This document shows, one piece after another, positions 16,595-24,347 of a stretch of 51,840 nt of DNA; position 1 is the stretch's first letter; every line of letters begins with the position of its first letter. Below the pieces are notes generated by a model, which was given only the letters and a program-made list of their open reading frames with translations, did not search any database and had not been told where the DNA came from. The position numbers and the translations under genes are program-made. The stretch lies in contig JALOQF010000006.1 in assembly GCA_025459425.1 (NCBI GenBank), positions 1-51,840 of the forward strand. Reading direction: 5' to 3'. This stretch comes from Myxococcaceae bacterium. GTDB taxonomy: Bacteria > Myxococcota > Myxococcia > Myxococcales > Myxococcaceae.

Positions 16595-17479
16595 ATGCGG
16601 CTGGTGCGGCTCACGAATCAGGTGTTGGGGCGCGTGGCGCCCGGTGTGGTGGGCGAGCGGGCCCGGCAGATCTTCATGCGCCCCCGGCCCGGGCGCCCTT
16701 CGTCACTGCCGGACGCCGAGCGGCTGGTGCTGGCCTCGGGGGTGGTGGCCTGGCGTCTTTCGCCGTCGGGCACGGCGCGGGCGCGAGTGCTGGCGCTGCA
16801 CGGCTGGGAATCACGCGCGGCCCACCTGCGCAGCTTGTCGCGGCCGTTGGTCGAAGCGGGCGCCGAGGTGGTCGCGCTCGATGCGCCGGCCCATGGTGAG
16901 TCTCCGGGCCGCGAAGCGCACCCCGTCGTGTTCGCCGAGGCCCTGCACCTGGCCGCGGCCACGCTCGGTCCGTTCGACGGGGCCTTCGGGCACTCGATGG
17001 GTGGAGGCGCGCTGCTGGTGGCGTTGGCCGAAGGCCTGCCCGTCGCGCGGGCGGCGGTGCTGGGGGCGCCCGCGTCGATCGACGGCGTGCTCCAACGTTT
17101 CGCTGGCTTCATCGGCCTCCCGCTTCCAGCGGAGCGCGCCTTCGTCGAGATCGTCGAGCGCACCGTGGGGCGCAGCCCGGCCGCGGTGAGCGCACCGGCG
17201 TTGGCGCCGCGCGTCCGCCAGCCGGTGCTGGTCGTTCACGACGAGGGCGATCTCGAGGTGCCCTTCACCGACGCGACCGAGCTCGTTCGACTGCTGCCCT
17301 CGGCGAGCTTGCTGGCGACCCGCGGGTTGGGCCACCGGCGCCTGCTGAAGGACCCAGCCGTGGCGCAGGCGCTCGTCCGTTTCCTGGTCGAGCCGGGCCG
17401 TGACGAGGCCACGCGCCCCGGGCAGGCGTCAGGGGCGCCCGTGGAGCCGTTGCCGTCGGGCCTCGAGGCACTCCGCTGA
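16595..17479 (+). CDS. alpha/beta hydrolase, HxlR-controlled
   Basis: 294-residue cytoplasmic hydrolase. It shows LALHGWESRAAHLRSL (oxyanion region), DAPAHGES, the nucleophile elbow GHSMGGG, a late acid in VVHDEGDLEVPF and the catalytic His in RGLGHRRLLKD. This is the standard Ser-Asp-His arrangement. GGAGG lies 5 bases before the ATG. The substrate is unknown. Divergence from an HxlR regulator suggests induction by a small, possibly reactive or aromatic, compound. The last 51 bases overlap the convergent YkgJ-type gene. Confidence 0.85.
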   Translation: MRLVRLTNQVLGRVAPGVVGERARQIFMRPRPGRPSSLPDAERLVLASGVVAWRLSPSGTARARVLALHGWESRAAHLRSLSRPLVEAGAEVVALDAPAHGESPGREAHPVVFAEALHLAAATLGPFDGAFGHSMGGGALLVALAEGLPVARAAVLGAPASIDGVLQRFAGFIGLPLPAERAFVEIVERTVGRSPAAVSAPALAPRVRQPVLVVHDEGDLEVPFTDATELVRLLPSASLLATRGLGHRRLLKDPAVAQALVRFLVEPGRDEATRPGQASGAPVEPLPSGLEALR

Positions 17480-17776
17480 GCCCGCCGTCACGACCCGGCA
17501 CCCGCGCGGCCTGAAGGCGTACACCACGCAGCTCACGTCGACGCCGAGCCGGCCCACCAGCGCCGTGCATCGACCCGACGGGTCGAGCCGCAGGTGTGGC
17601 ACGCCGGCGTCGTCCTTCACGGTGTAGCGCTTGCGAAGGTCGTCGCGCGCGAGGAGCTTGCTCCGCGGGTCGTCGATCTCGACGTAGAAGGGCACCCCCG
17701 CGGCGCGGTTCTCGTCGCGGTTGCAGCAGCAGGCGCCGCAGCGCTGGCAGTCGTCCTGCGTCGGGAGCCGCTCCAC
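17429..17776 (-). CDS. YkgJ-type Cys-cluster protein (zinc/iron-chelating family)
   Basis: 115-residue protein with an N-terminal cluster CQRCGACCC (Cys10, 13, 16, 17, 18) and later Cys in DVSCVVYAFRPRGC and AECLEARR. This is the signature of the CxxCxxCC (YkgJ) family, thought to bind zinc or an iron-sulfur cluster. The start is a GTG at 17776; a TTG at 17830 is possible but has a weak leader. It is divergent from eutB and convergent with the hydrolase, overlapping it by 51 bases. Exact role unknown. Confidence 0.75.
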   Translation of the reverse strand: MERLPTQDDCQRCGACCCNRDENRAAGVPFYVEIDDPRSKLLARDDLRKRYTVKDDAGVPHLRLDPSGRCTALVGRLGVDVSCVVYAFRPRGCRVVTAGSAECLEARRQRLHGRP

Positions 17777-17844
17777 GGGCCCGTCATACCACCCGGGTTC
17801 CCTTGACCGAGCGCCCCGACGGATCGACAACCTCGCCCTTGAAC

Positions 17845-19221
17845 GTGGCCTTCTCGACCCGACTCCACGGTGAACACTTCACCTTCAAGGACCTCAAGGA
17901 GGTTCTCGGTCGCGCGAACGAGCCGCGCTCGGGCGACCGCCAGGCCGGCCTCGCGGCCCGCTCGATGCGCGAGATGGCGGCCGCCAAGCAGGTGCTGGCC
18001 GACGTCACGCTCAAGCAGCTCTACGAAGCCCCGTCGGTGCCCTTCGAGCACGACGAGGTGACGCGCGTCATCGTCGACGGCGTGCAGCCCCACGTGCTCC
18101 AGCGCGTGCAGGGGTGGACCGTCGGCGCCTTTCGCGAGTGGCTGCTCGACGATCGCACGACGGGTGAAGACATCGCAGGCGTCTCACCCGGCCTCACCGC
18201 CGAGATGATCGCCGCCGTGGCCAAGCTCATGTCCAACATGGACCTGGTCATCGCCGGCAAGAAGATGCGGGTGGTGGCCCGGTGCAACAACACCATCGGG
18301 CTCAAGGGGCGCATCTCGTCGCGCCTGCAGCCGAACCACCCGACCGACGACGTCGCGGGCGTGCTCGCGGCCGTGAAGGACGGCCTGAGCTTCGGCAACG
18401 GTGACGCCGTCATCGGCGTCAACCCGTCGACCGGCGACATCCAGGGAACGGTCGACATCCTCTCCGCGGTGAAGGACCTCATGCGCCGGTTCCGCGTGCC
18501 GACGCAGAACTGCGTGCTCTCGCACATCACCATTCAGATGGCCGCCGTGCGCCGCGGCGCGCCGCTCGACCTCATGTTCCAGTCGATCGCCGGCAGCCAG
18601 GGCGCCAACCAGAACTTCGGCGTGTCGGTGTCGGTGCTCGACGAGGCGTACGATCTCGCGCGGCGTGAGGGCACGGCCCAGGGCCCCAACGTCATGTACT
18701 TCGAGACTGGGCAGGGCACTGCGCTGTCGGCGAACGCGCACCACGACACCGACCAGGTCACGATGGAGGCCCGCGCCTACGGGCTCGCCCGGCGCTACCA
18801 GCCGTTCCTGGTCAACAGCGTGGTGGGGTTCATCGGCCCCGAGTACCTGCGCGACGCCAAGGAGATCACCCGCGCCGGCCTGGAAGACCACTTCATGGGC
18901 AAGCTCACCGGCATCTCGATGGGGTGCGACGCTTGCTACACGAACCACGCGATCGCCGATCAGAACGACCAGGAGAACCTCGAGATGCTGCTGGCGGCCG
19001 CCGGGGTGAACTACCTGATGGGCATCCCCATGGGCGACGACGTGATGCTCAACTACCAGACGACGAGCTTTCACAACAACGCGGCGCTCCGCGAGCTGTT
19101 CGCGCTCAAGCCCGCGCCCGAGTTCGAGGCGTGGCTCGAGCGCATGGGCCTGTGGCGCAACGGCCGGTTGACCGATCGCGCCGGCGACGCGAGCGTGTTC
19201 GAGCGGGAGTTCGGCCGATGA
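17845..19221 (+). CDS. eutB: ethanolamine ammonia-lyase heavy chain
   Basis: Catalytic large subunit of adenosylcobalamin-dependent ethanolamine ammonia-lyase, which converts ethanolamine to acetaldehyde and ammonia. It aligns by eye with E. coli EutB along its length: FKDLKEVLGRANEPRSGD, SFGNGDAVIGVNP, YFETGQGTALSAN, ADQNDQENLEMLLAAAG and GRLTDRAGDASVFE. At 458 residues from the GTG it is close to the usual ~453. In-frame TTG codons at 17839 and 17803 are alternative starts, and no strong ribosome-binding site decides between them. It overlaps eutC by 4 bases. No reactivase, transporter or aldehyde dehydrogenase gene is adjacent. Confidence 0.97.
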   Translation: MAFSTRLHGEHFTFKDLKEVLGRANEPRSGDRQAGLAARSMREMAAAKQVLADVTLKQLYEAPSVPFEHDEVTRVIVDGVQPHVLQRVQGWTVGAFREWLLDDRTTGEDIAGVSPGLTAEMIAAVAKLMSNMDLVIAGKKMRVVARCNNTIGLKGRISSRLQPNHPTDDVAGVLAAVKDGLSFGNGDAVIGVNPSTGDIQGTVDILSAVKDLMRRFRVPTQNCVLSHITIQMAAVRRGAPLDLMFQSIAGSQGANQNFGVSVSVLDEAYDLARREGTAQGPNVMYFETGQGTALSANAHHDTDQVTMEARAYGLARRYQPFLVNSVVGFIGPEYLRDAKEITRAGLEDHFMGKLTGISMGCDACYTNHAIADQNDQENLEMLLAAAGVNYLMGIPMGDDVMLNYQTTSFHNNAALRELFALKPAPEFEAWLERMGLWRNGRLTDRAGDASVFEREFGR

Positions 19222-20102
19222 CGGAAGACGAGCTGCGCAAGCTGGTGGCGGACGTCGTGCGTGAAGTCGTGCAGACTGCGGCGCCGACGCCGGCCGGGCA
19301 GGGCGCAGTGGTGCGGGAAGAACCACCCCGGAGGGGGCCGCATCACCGACCGTTGCCCGCGCCGCGCGTCGCTTCGGCCCTCGAAGCCATGAAGGCCTCG
19401 ACGCCGGCCCGCATCGTCACCGGCCGCACCGGCACGCGCTACCTCACCACGAGCTACCTGGGCCTGCGCGCCGACCACGCCATCGCGCTCGACGCGGTCG
19501 AGTCCGAGATCGCCGAGGGGTGGCCCGAGCAGCAGGGCTGGCTCCCCTTGCGCACGCGCGCGAAGGACCACGCCGAGTTCTTCCTTCACCCCGACCAGGG
19601 GCGCCGGCTCGACGACGCCTCGAAGGCGCGCTGCGAGAAGGAAGCCGACCGCGGCGTCGACGTGCAGCTGATCGCCGGTGATGGCTTGTCGGCCTTCGCG
19701 CTGAAGACGAACGGCCCGGCGCTGATGCAGGCGCTCCAGCGGCACCTGAGCGGCGCCGGCTTTCGCGTCGGCAGGCCGCTCTTCGTGAAGTACGCGCGCA
19801 TCGGCGTGCAGGACGAGATCGGCGTGCTCACCCAGGCGAAGTCCACCATCATCATCGTCGGCGAGCGGCCGGGCCTGGGCACTGGAGACTCGTTGAGCAT
19901 CTACACGGCGTACGGGCCGAAGCTGGGCCAGGACAACGCCGAGAAGGACTGCATCTCGAACGTGCGCGATCTGGGCTTCGCGCCCGAGCGCGCCGCGGCC
20001 CGCTGCGCAGCCCTCATGAAGGACACCTTCAAGGCCGGTGGCGGCGGCGTGAAGCTCACCGGCGGCGACCCGGCGTTCCGGCCGCACGTCATCAACCATT
20101 GA
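19218..20102 (+). CDS. eutC: ethanolamine ammonia-lyase light chain
   Basis: Small, cobalamin-binding subunit of ethanolamine ammonia-lyase; 294 residues, the usual length. The first ~20 residues (TEDELRKLVADVVREVVQ) form the short amphipathic helix that in other EutC proteins targets the enzyme to a bacterial microcompartment. It is followed by a Pro-rich linker and the main domain, with RIVTGRTGTRYLTTSYLG, GDGLSAFA, RPLFVKYARIGVQDEIG and NVRDLGFAPERAA. The ATG overlaps the eutB stop and eutL follows after 3 bases, so the three are one operon. Confidence 0.97.
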   Translation: MTEDELRKLVADVVREVVQTAAPTPAGQGAVVREEPPRRGPHHRPLPAPRVASALEAMKASTPARIVTGRTGTRYLTTSYLGLRADHAIALDAVESEIAEGWPEQQGWLPLRTRAKDHAEFFLHPDQGRRLDDASKARCEKEADRGVDVQLIAGDGLSAFALKTNGPALMQALQRHLSGAGFRVGRPLFVKYARIGVQDEIGVLTQAKSTIIIVGERPGLGTGDSLSIYTAYGPKLGQDNAEKDCISNVRDLGFAPERAAARCAALMKDTFKAGGGGVKLTGGDPAFRPHVINH

Positions 20103-20105
20103 TCG

Positions 20106-20789
20106 ATGACGACGCTCCGGCCCTCGCCTCCACGGTTGTTGTCGGTCCGGCTGCTCGAGCAGATCGAGCCGTCGCTCGGGCGCGCGCTGGGCTGCGGGGA
20201 GCGGCACGTCTCGGTCGGGCTCGTCACCTGCGACCAGGACGACTCGCTCTACGCGGCGCTCGATCACGCCACCAAGTTCGCCGACGTCGACGTGGTGTAC
20301 GCGAAGAGCTTCTACGCGGGTTCGGCGCACGCCTCGGGGCCGCTCTCGGGAGAGATCCTCGGGGTGCTGGCGGGACCCAACCCAGACGAGGTGAAGGAAG
20401 GGCTGTGGGCGCTGCGCGAGGCGCTCAACCGGAGCATCCACTTCGTCACCCTCGACGGCACCACCGGCCCGGCGTTCTTCCCGCACGTCATCGAAGAGAC
20501 CGGCCGCTACCTGGCGCCACTTGCGGGCGTGCCCGTGGGCAGTCCCCTCGCGTACCTCATCGCACCTCCGACCGAGGCGCTGGTGGGGCTCGACGCGGCG
20601 CTCAAGTCGGCGAACGTGAAGCTCGTGAAGTTCTTCGGGCCGCCGACCGAGACGAACTTCGCCGGCGGGTACCTCTCGGGCTCCGTGGCCGACGTGCACG
20701 CGGCGGCGCGCGCGTTCACCGAGGCGGTCGTGTCGGTGATCCGCGCACCTCAAGCCGGTCTGGTGCGCCCCGAGCGCGAACGCCGCTAG
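20106..20789 (+). CDS. eutL: EutL-like microcompartment shell protein (BMC-T)
   Basis: 227-residue tandem-BMC-fold shell protein. It matches EutL at YAKSFYAGSAHASGPLSGE, LAGPNPDEVKEGLWALREAL, GSPLAYLIAPPTEALVGLDAALKSA and PPTETNFAGGYLSGS. EutL forms trimers in the shell of the ethanolamine-utilisation microcompartment and is thought to pass substrates. It lies 3 bases after eutC. It is the only shell protein in the window: no EutM/K/S-type or EutN-type gene lies nearby. Confidence 0.93.
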   Translation: MTTLRPSPPRLLSVRLLEQIEPSLGRALGCGERHVSVGLVTCDQDDSLYAALDHATKFADVDVVYAKSFYAGSAHASGPLSGEILGVLAGPNPDEVKEGLWALREALNRSIHFVTLDGTTGPAFFPHVIEETGRYLAPLAGVPVGSPLAYLIAPPTEALVGLDAALKSANVKLVKFFGPPTETNFAGGYLSGSVADVHAAARAFTEAVVSVIRAPQAGLVRPERERR

Positions 20790-20925
20790 AGGCGAGCTCC
20801 CTCGGCAAGAGTTGTTCCTCGGCCCCGGGCTTCACCCCTTCGGCGCTCGGCGAGCCTTCACCGCCGCGCGACGGTCAAACGTGAGACCCGTTCGGGCGCC
20901 ATCGGGCCTCTGAAACGCATGGGAG

Positions 20926-20965
20926 TCGACAGGCACCCCCTCCGTGACAGGAGGCCACCTGTCGA
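20926..20965 (+). repeat. imperfect 40-base hairpin upstream of the GYF-like gene
   Basis: Outer arms TCGACAGG (20926-20933) and CCTGTCGA (20958-20965) pair perfectly. Inside them, CCTCC (20939-20943) and GGAGG (20950-20954) form a second stem around a 6-base loop. There is no T-run, so it is not a classical terminator. It sits 34 bases before the downstream start and could be a 5'-leader structure or end the eut transcript. Confidence 0.4.
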
Positions 20966-20999
20966 TCGACACTTTCGACCTCACTGCTGGGGGGATGAC

Positions 21000-21203
21000 A
21001 TGCAGCACCTGCGTTTCTTCATCGAGGGCCGTGACAGCGGCGCGCTGAGCGCCGATGAGATTCGTTCACTCCACCGATCGGGCGAAGTGACCGCCACCAC
21101 CCGCTTGTCCCGCGACGGCAAGCAGTGGTTCCCGGCGGCCCAGCTCCTCAACCGCATGCCGGACGAAGAGAAGCCCCGCCCGCCGACGCCCGTGCTGCGC
21201 TGA
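21000..21203 (+). CDS. GYF_2/DUF4339-like small protein
   Basis: 67-residue protein consisting of one small domain: FFIEGRDSGALSADEIRSLHRSGEV followed by TRLSRDGKQWFPAAQLL. This resembles GYF_2 (DUF4339) domains, which have a GP-selection loop and the terminal W-x-P-A signature and often bind peptides or sit on membrane proteins. Here it stands alone. GGGGGG lies 5 bases upstream of the ATG at 21000. The preceding 200 bases hold the hairpin at 20926-20965 and no other gene. Confidence 0.6.
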   Translation: MQHLRFFIEGRDSGALSADEIRSLHRSGEVTATTRLSRDGKQWFPAAQLLNRMPDEEKPRPPTPVLR

Positions 21204-21289
21204 GGCCCGCGCGGCCCCGGCGGCCGGTCCCGTGCGATGCTCGACGAAGGCGCCTTTGACCTTTCCCGCGCCCGGGGGTTGTCGACTTC

Positions 21290-21919
21290 GTGACGTCGCG
21301 TCGCCCGCACGCTCTCCGCCTGGTGCCGACCGAGGCCCCCTCCGATGGGGACCTCTGTCGCGCCTTCCTCGCGGGCGACCGGCAGGCCTTCGGAGTGCTC
21401 GTCGGTCGCTACCAGCTGCCGGTCTTCGCCGTCGTCCGGCGCTTCGCGAGCACGCCTGAAGAGGCGAAGGACCTGACGCAGCGGGCCTTCCTCCAGGCCT
21501 TCGAAGCGGCGCAGCGCACCCTCCCAAAGCTGATCGCCACGGCTGGCGAGGTGCCCTTCAAGGCGTGGGTGCTGCGCATCGCGGTGAACCTCGGCAAGAA
21601 CCAGGCGCGCGACGGCGCGAGGTGGCCCCTCGCGCCCGTCGAGACCATCGACGAGACGGCCTCGAGCCGGCCCCAGGCCCTCGAAGCCCTCGAGAAGGCC
21701 GAGGCCGAGGCCCTCACGCGCAAGGCCGTCGAGCGGCTGCCGCCCCGCCAACGCGAGGTCTTCTCGCTGCGCATCGACGCGGGCCTGCCCTTCGCCGAGG
21801 TGGCCGAGGTACTGGGCATCAGCGAAGGCAACGCGAAGTCCCACTTTCACTACGCCGTGAAGCGCCTGCGCGACGAGGTGCGCGCTCTCTCGGCCACGCC
21901 AGGAGGAGAAGGCCCATGA
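21290..21919 (+). CDS. ECF-type RNA polymerase sigma factor
   Basis: 209-residue group-4 sigma factor. Region 2 spans about 18-85 (FLAGDRQAFGVLVGRYQLPVF, DLTQRAFLQAF). Region 4 lies at about 140-200 (ERLPPRQREVFSLRI, PFAEVAEVLGISEGNAKSHF). The start is a GTG. The stop overlaps the anti-sigma ATG (ATGA) and a third periplasmic protein follows the same way, the usual autoregulated envelope-stress arrangement. The signal sensed is unknown. Confidence 0.92.
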   Translation: MTSRRPHALRLVPTEAPSDGDLCRAFLAGDRQAFGVLVGRYQLPVFAVVRRFASTPEEAKDLTQRAFLQAFEAAQRTLPKLIATAGEVPFKAWVLRIAVNLGKNQARDGARWPLAPVETIDETASSRPQALEALEKAEAEALTRKAVERLPPRQREVFSLRIDAGLPFAEVAEVLGISEGNAKSHFHYAVKRLRDEVRALSATPGGEGP

Positions 21920-22344
21920 CGTGTGACGACATCGAAGGGCGCCTCATCGAGGGTGACTCGAGCGCCGAGGTGAACGAACACCTCGCGGGCTGCGCCGCGT
22001 GCCGCGCGTTCGCCGACGAGCTCGGCGTGTTGACGGCGCCCGTCTCCTTGTCAGCGGCCGATCGCGCGGCGCTCGCGTCGCTCGAAGCCGACACCTGGAA
22101 GGCCTGGCAGCAACGCCAGGCGCGCGCGCGGCCGTCGTGGTTCGGTTACGCCGCGGCGGCGGCGTGTGGTGCCCTGGTGGCGTCGGCCGGCTTCTGGACC
22201 GCCCGGCCCGTGCGAGAGGTCGTCGTCGAGCGCGTCGTTGAGGCACCTGCGCTGGTGGCCGAGGCCGAAGAACCCAACCTCGGGCCCGACGAGGTGTTCT
22301 TCGAGGTGACGTGGCCGGACTTCCCCGAAGGAGAGACTCCATGA
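21916..22344 (+). CDS. membrane-bound zinc-finger anti-sigma factor
   Basis: 142-residue protein with an N-terminal zinc-binding anti-sigma motif, His22-xxx-Cys26-xx-Cys29, within EHLAGCAACR. One membrane helix (about 78-97, FGYAAAAACGALVASAGFW) is followed by a short acidic periplasmic tail. It should hold the preceding sigma factor at the membrane until a signal arrives. It overlaps both neighbours by 4 bases. Confidence 0.88.
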   Translation: MTCDDIEGRLIEGDSSAEVNEHLAGCAACRAFADELGVLTAPVSLSAADRAALASLEADTWKAWQQRQARARPSWFGYAAAAACGALVASAGFWTARPVREVVVERVVEAPALVAEAEEPNLGPDEVFFEVTWPDFPEGETP

Positions 22345-22847
22345 AGAAGAGCGTGTTGGTGGTGACCCTGTTGTCGTCGGCGCTGGCCCTGGCGGGCCCG
22401 AAGAAGGACCCCGCCCGCTGGGAAGCGATGGACCCCGAAGAGCGCGCCGAGCGGCAGGAAGAGCGCGCGAAGCAGGCCCGCATGGTGCTGCTGGTGGCCG
22501 TCGCCGAAGCGCTCGAGCTGAACGAAGCGCAGGCGCTCAAGCTGTCCGAGACGCTCAAGGCGCTCGACGAGAAGCGCCGCCCGGTGCGCGAGGCGATGCA
22601 CGAGGCGATGCGCCAGGTGAAGGCCGCCGCTGACGGAGACCCCGCCGCGCTCGCGAACGTCGACCAGAACATGCAGCGGGTGCTCGACGGCCGCGCGCAG
22701 ATGGCCCAGCTCGACAAGGAGCTGTTCGCGACGTTGTCTCAAGGGCAGCCGGCGCAGAAGAAGGCGAAGCTCGCGCTGGTGCTGGCGAAGGTCGGTGACG
22801 AGCTGCGCCGCATGAAGGGCAACAAGGGCCGGCGCCACGAGGGCTGA
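22341..22847 (+). CDS. periplasmic helical protein, Spy/LTXXQ-like
   Basis: 168-residue exported protein. The signal peptide MKKSVLVVTLLSSALALA is followed by a highly charged, all-helical Glu/Arg/Lys/Ala-rich body (EERAERQEERAKQARM, LNEAQALKLSETLKALDEKRRP). This resembles Spy/CpxP-type periplasmic stress sensors or chaperones, although a clean LTxxQ pair is not evident. It is third in an ATGA-coupled operon with the sigma and anti-sigma genes. It may sense envelope damage and signal to the anti-sigma, as CpxP or CnrX-like proteins do in other systems; that role is inferred from position. Confidence 0.75.
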   Translation: MKKSVLVVTLLSSALALAGPKKDPARWEAMDPEERAERQEERAKQARMVLLVAVAEALELNEAQALKLSETLKALDEKRRPVREAMHEAMRQVKAAADGDPAALANVDQNMQRVLDGRAQMAQLDKELFATLSQGQPAQKKAKLALVLAKVGDELRRMKGNKGRRHEG

Positions 22848-22868
22848 AAGCGGCTACACCCCCACCGC

Positions 22869-23849
22869 ATGAACCGGCTCGTGGTGCGTGTCCGTGCGGT
22901 GGGTGGGCCCGACGTGCTCGAGGTCGAAGAAGACGCCGCGCCGCTGCCAGGCCCCGGCGAGGTGCAGCTGACGCAGACGGCCATTGGCCTCAACTTCCTC
23001 GACACCTACCAGCGCAGCGGCCTGTACCCGATGCCGCTCCCCTTCGTCCCCGGCTCGGAAGGGGCGGGCGTGGTGAGCGCCATCGGCGCAGGCGTCGACG
23101 AGACGCTGCTGGGCCGCCGGGTGGCCTACGCGGGCGTGCTGGGCGCGTACGCATCGGTGCGAACGCTGCCCGCGGAGCGGGTGGTGCCGCTGCCCGATGG
23201 CCTCTCGGACCTGCTCGCGGCCGCGATGATGCTCAAGGGCATGACGGCCGAGTACCTCGTCCGCCGGCTCCACGTGGTGCACCCCGGTGAGGTGGTGGTG
23301 GTGCACGCGGCGGCGGGTGGGGTGGGGCAGCTCCTCTGTCAGTGGGCGAGCCACCTGGGAGCCACCGTCATCGGCGTGGTGGGCTCCGAAGCGAAGGCCG
23401 CCATCGCGCGCCGCTGCGGTGCCCAGCACGTGGTGGTGACGCCGGGCCAGTCGCTGGTCGACGAAGTCAAGCGCCTGACGGGCGGGCGAGGCGTCGATGT
23501 CGTCTACGACTCGGTGGGCAAGGCCACGCTCGACGCCTCGCTCGACGCGCTCAAGGCCCGCGGCCTGCTGGTGAGCTTCGGGCAGTCGTCGGGAATGCCG
23601 GCACCGCTGAGCCTGGCCGCGCTCGGCGGCGCACGCTCGTTGTTCGTCACCCGGCCATCGCTGCACGCGTACGTGCACACCCGCGCCGAGCTCGAGGCGT
23701 CGGCCAGCGCGCTCTTCGACGTCGTCACGCGCGGGGTGGTGACGGTGGCCGAGCCCACCCGGTTCTCGTTGCGAGACGTGGCCGCGGCCCACCGGGCGCT
23801 CGAGGGCCGGCAGACGACGGGCTCGGTGGTGCTCGTTCCATCGGCCTGA
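22869..23849 (+). CDS. NADPH:quinone oxidoreductase (zeta-crystallin type, MDR family)
   Basis: 326-residue medium-chain dehydrogenase/reductase without the zinc ligands of alcohol dehydrogenases. Diagnostic segments are GLNFLDTYQRSGLYP, FVPGSEGAGVV, AAMMLKGMTAEYLVRR and the NADPH-binding AAAGGVGQLLCQWA (AxxGGxG). It is likely cytoplasmic and reduces quinones or enals with NADPH. It is 21 bases downstream of the Spy-like gene and may be read through from that operon. It ends 2 bases from a convergent gene. Confidence 0.9.
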   Translation: MNRLVVRVRAVGGPDVLEVEEDAAPLPGPGEVQLTQTAIGLNFLDTYQRSGLYPMPLPFVPGSEGAGVVSAIGAGVDETLLGRRVAYAGVLGAYASVRTLPAERVVPLPDGLSDLLAAAMMLKGMTAEYLVRRLHVVHPGEVVVVHAAAGGVGQLLCQWASHLGATVIGVVGSEAKAAIARRCGAQHVVVTPGQSLVDEVKRLTGGRGVDVVYDSVGKATLDASLDALKARGLLVSFGQSSGMPAPLSLAALGGARSLFVTRPSLHAYVHTRAELEASASALFDVVTRGVVTVAEPTRFSLRDVAAAHRALEGRQTTGSVVLVPSA

Positions 23850-23851
23850 TG

Positions 23852-24298
23852 TCAGCGCACCGCGGCCAGCAGCGCCGTGGCCTGTCGCTCGAACCCACGT
23901 TGCACGCTGGCGAGGGGAACGAAGGGCGCGAGCAGCCCGTGGAACGTCTCGACGGTCTCGTAGCGCGTGCGTGACGCATCGAGGCGGGTGAGGGTCTGCA
24001 GCCGCTCCGCGCGGACGAGCCCGAGCCCGGGGAGCACGCCCGCGAAACGCCAGGCGAGCGTCGCCGAGGTGCCCGGGGGCTCGACCCGCGTCACCTGCTC
24101 GCCAGAGGCGAAGGTGCCCCAGTCGAACAGCTTGACGTGCAGCACGAGGCGCTGGCCCACCACGGGAACGGCCGCGCCGTCGACGCGGACGATGAAGGGG
24201 TTCCAGTCGCCGTAGCGGTCGAGCGCAGACAGGCGCTCCCAGACGCGCTCGATGCTGGCCGGGAGCTCGATTGACGTGCGCGCTTCAGGGTGACTCAC
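23852..24298 (-). CDS. SRPBCC (START-like) domain protein
   Basis: 148-residue protein with the typical opening of polyketide-cyclase/SRPBCC proteins: SIELPASIERVWERLSALDRYGDWNPF. This is followed by a long beta sheet (GQRLVLHVKL, ATLAWRF) and a C-terminal helix (PFVPLASVQRGFERQATALL). The fold makes a cavity for hydrophobic ligands. The ligand is unknown. It is 49 bases downstream of the kinase gene on the same strand. Confidence 0.82.
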   Translation of the reverse strand: MSHPEARTSIELPASIERVWERLSALDRYGDWNPFIVRVDGAAVPVVGQRLVLHVKLFDWGTFASGEQVTRVEPPGTSATLAWRFAGVLPGLGLVRAERLQTLTRLDASRTRYETVETFHGLLAPFVPLASVQRGFERQATALLAAVR

Positions 24299-24347
24299 GG
24301 CGGTCCGCTCTTTCTGCGAAGCACCGAGCCAGCCCCGGTGCCGCGTA

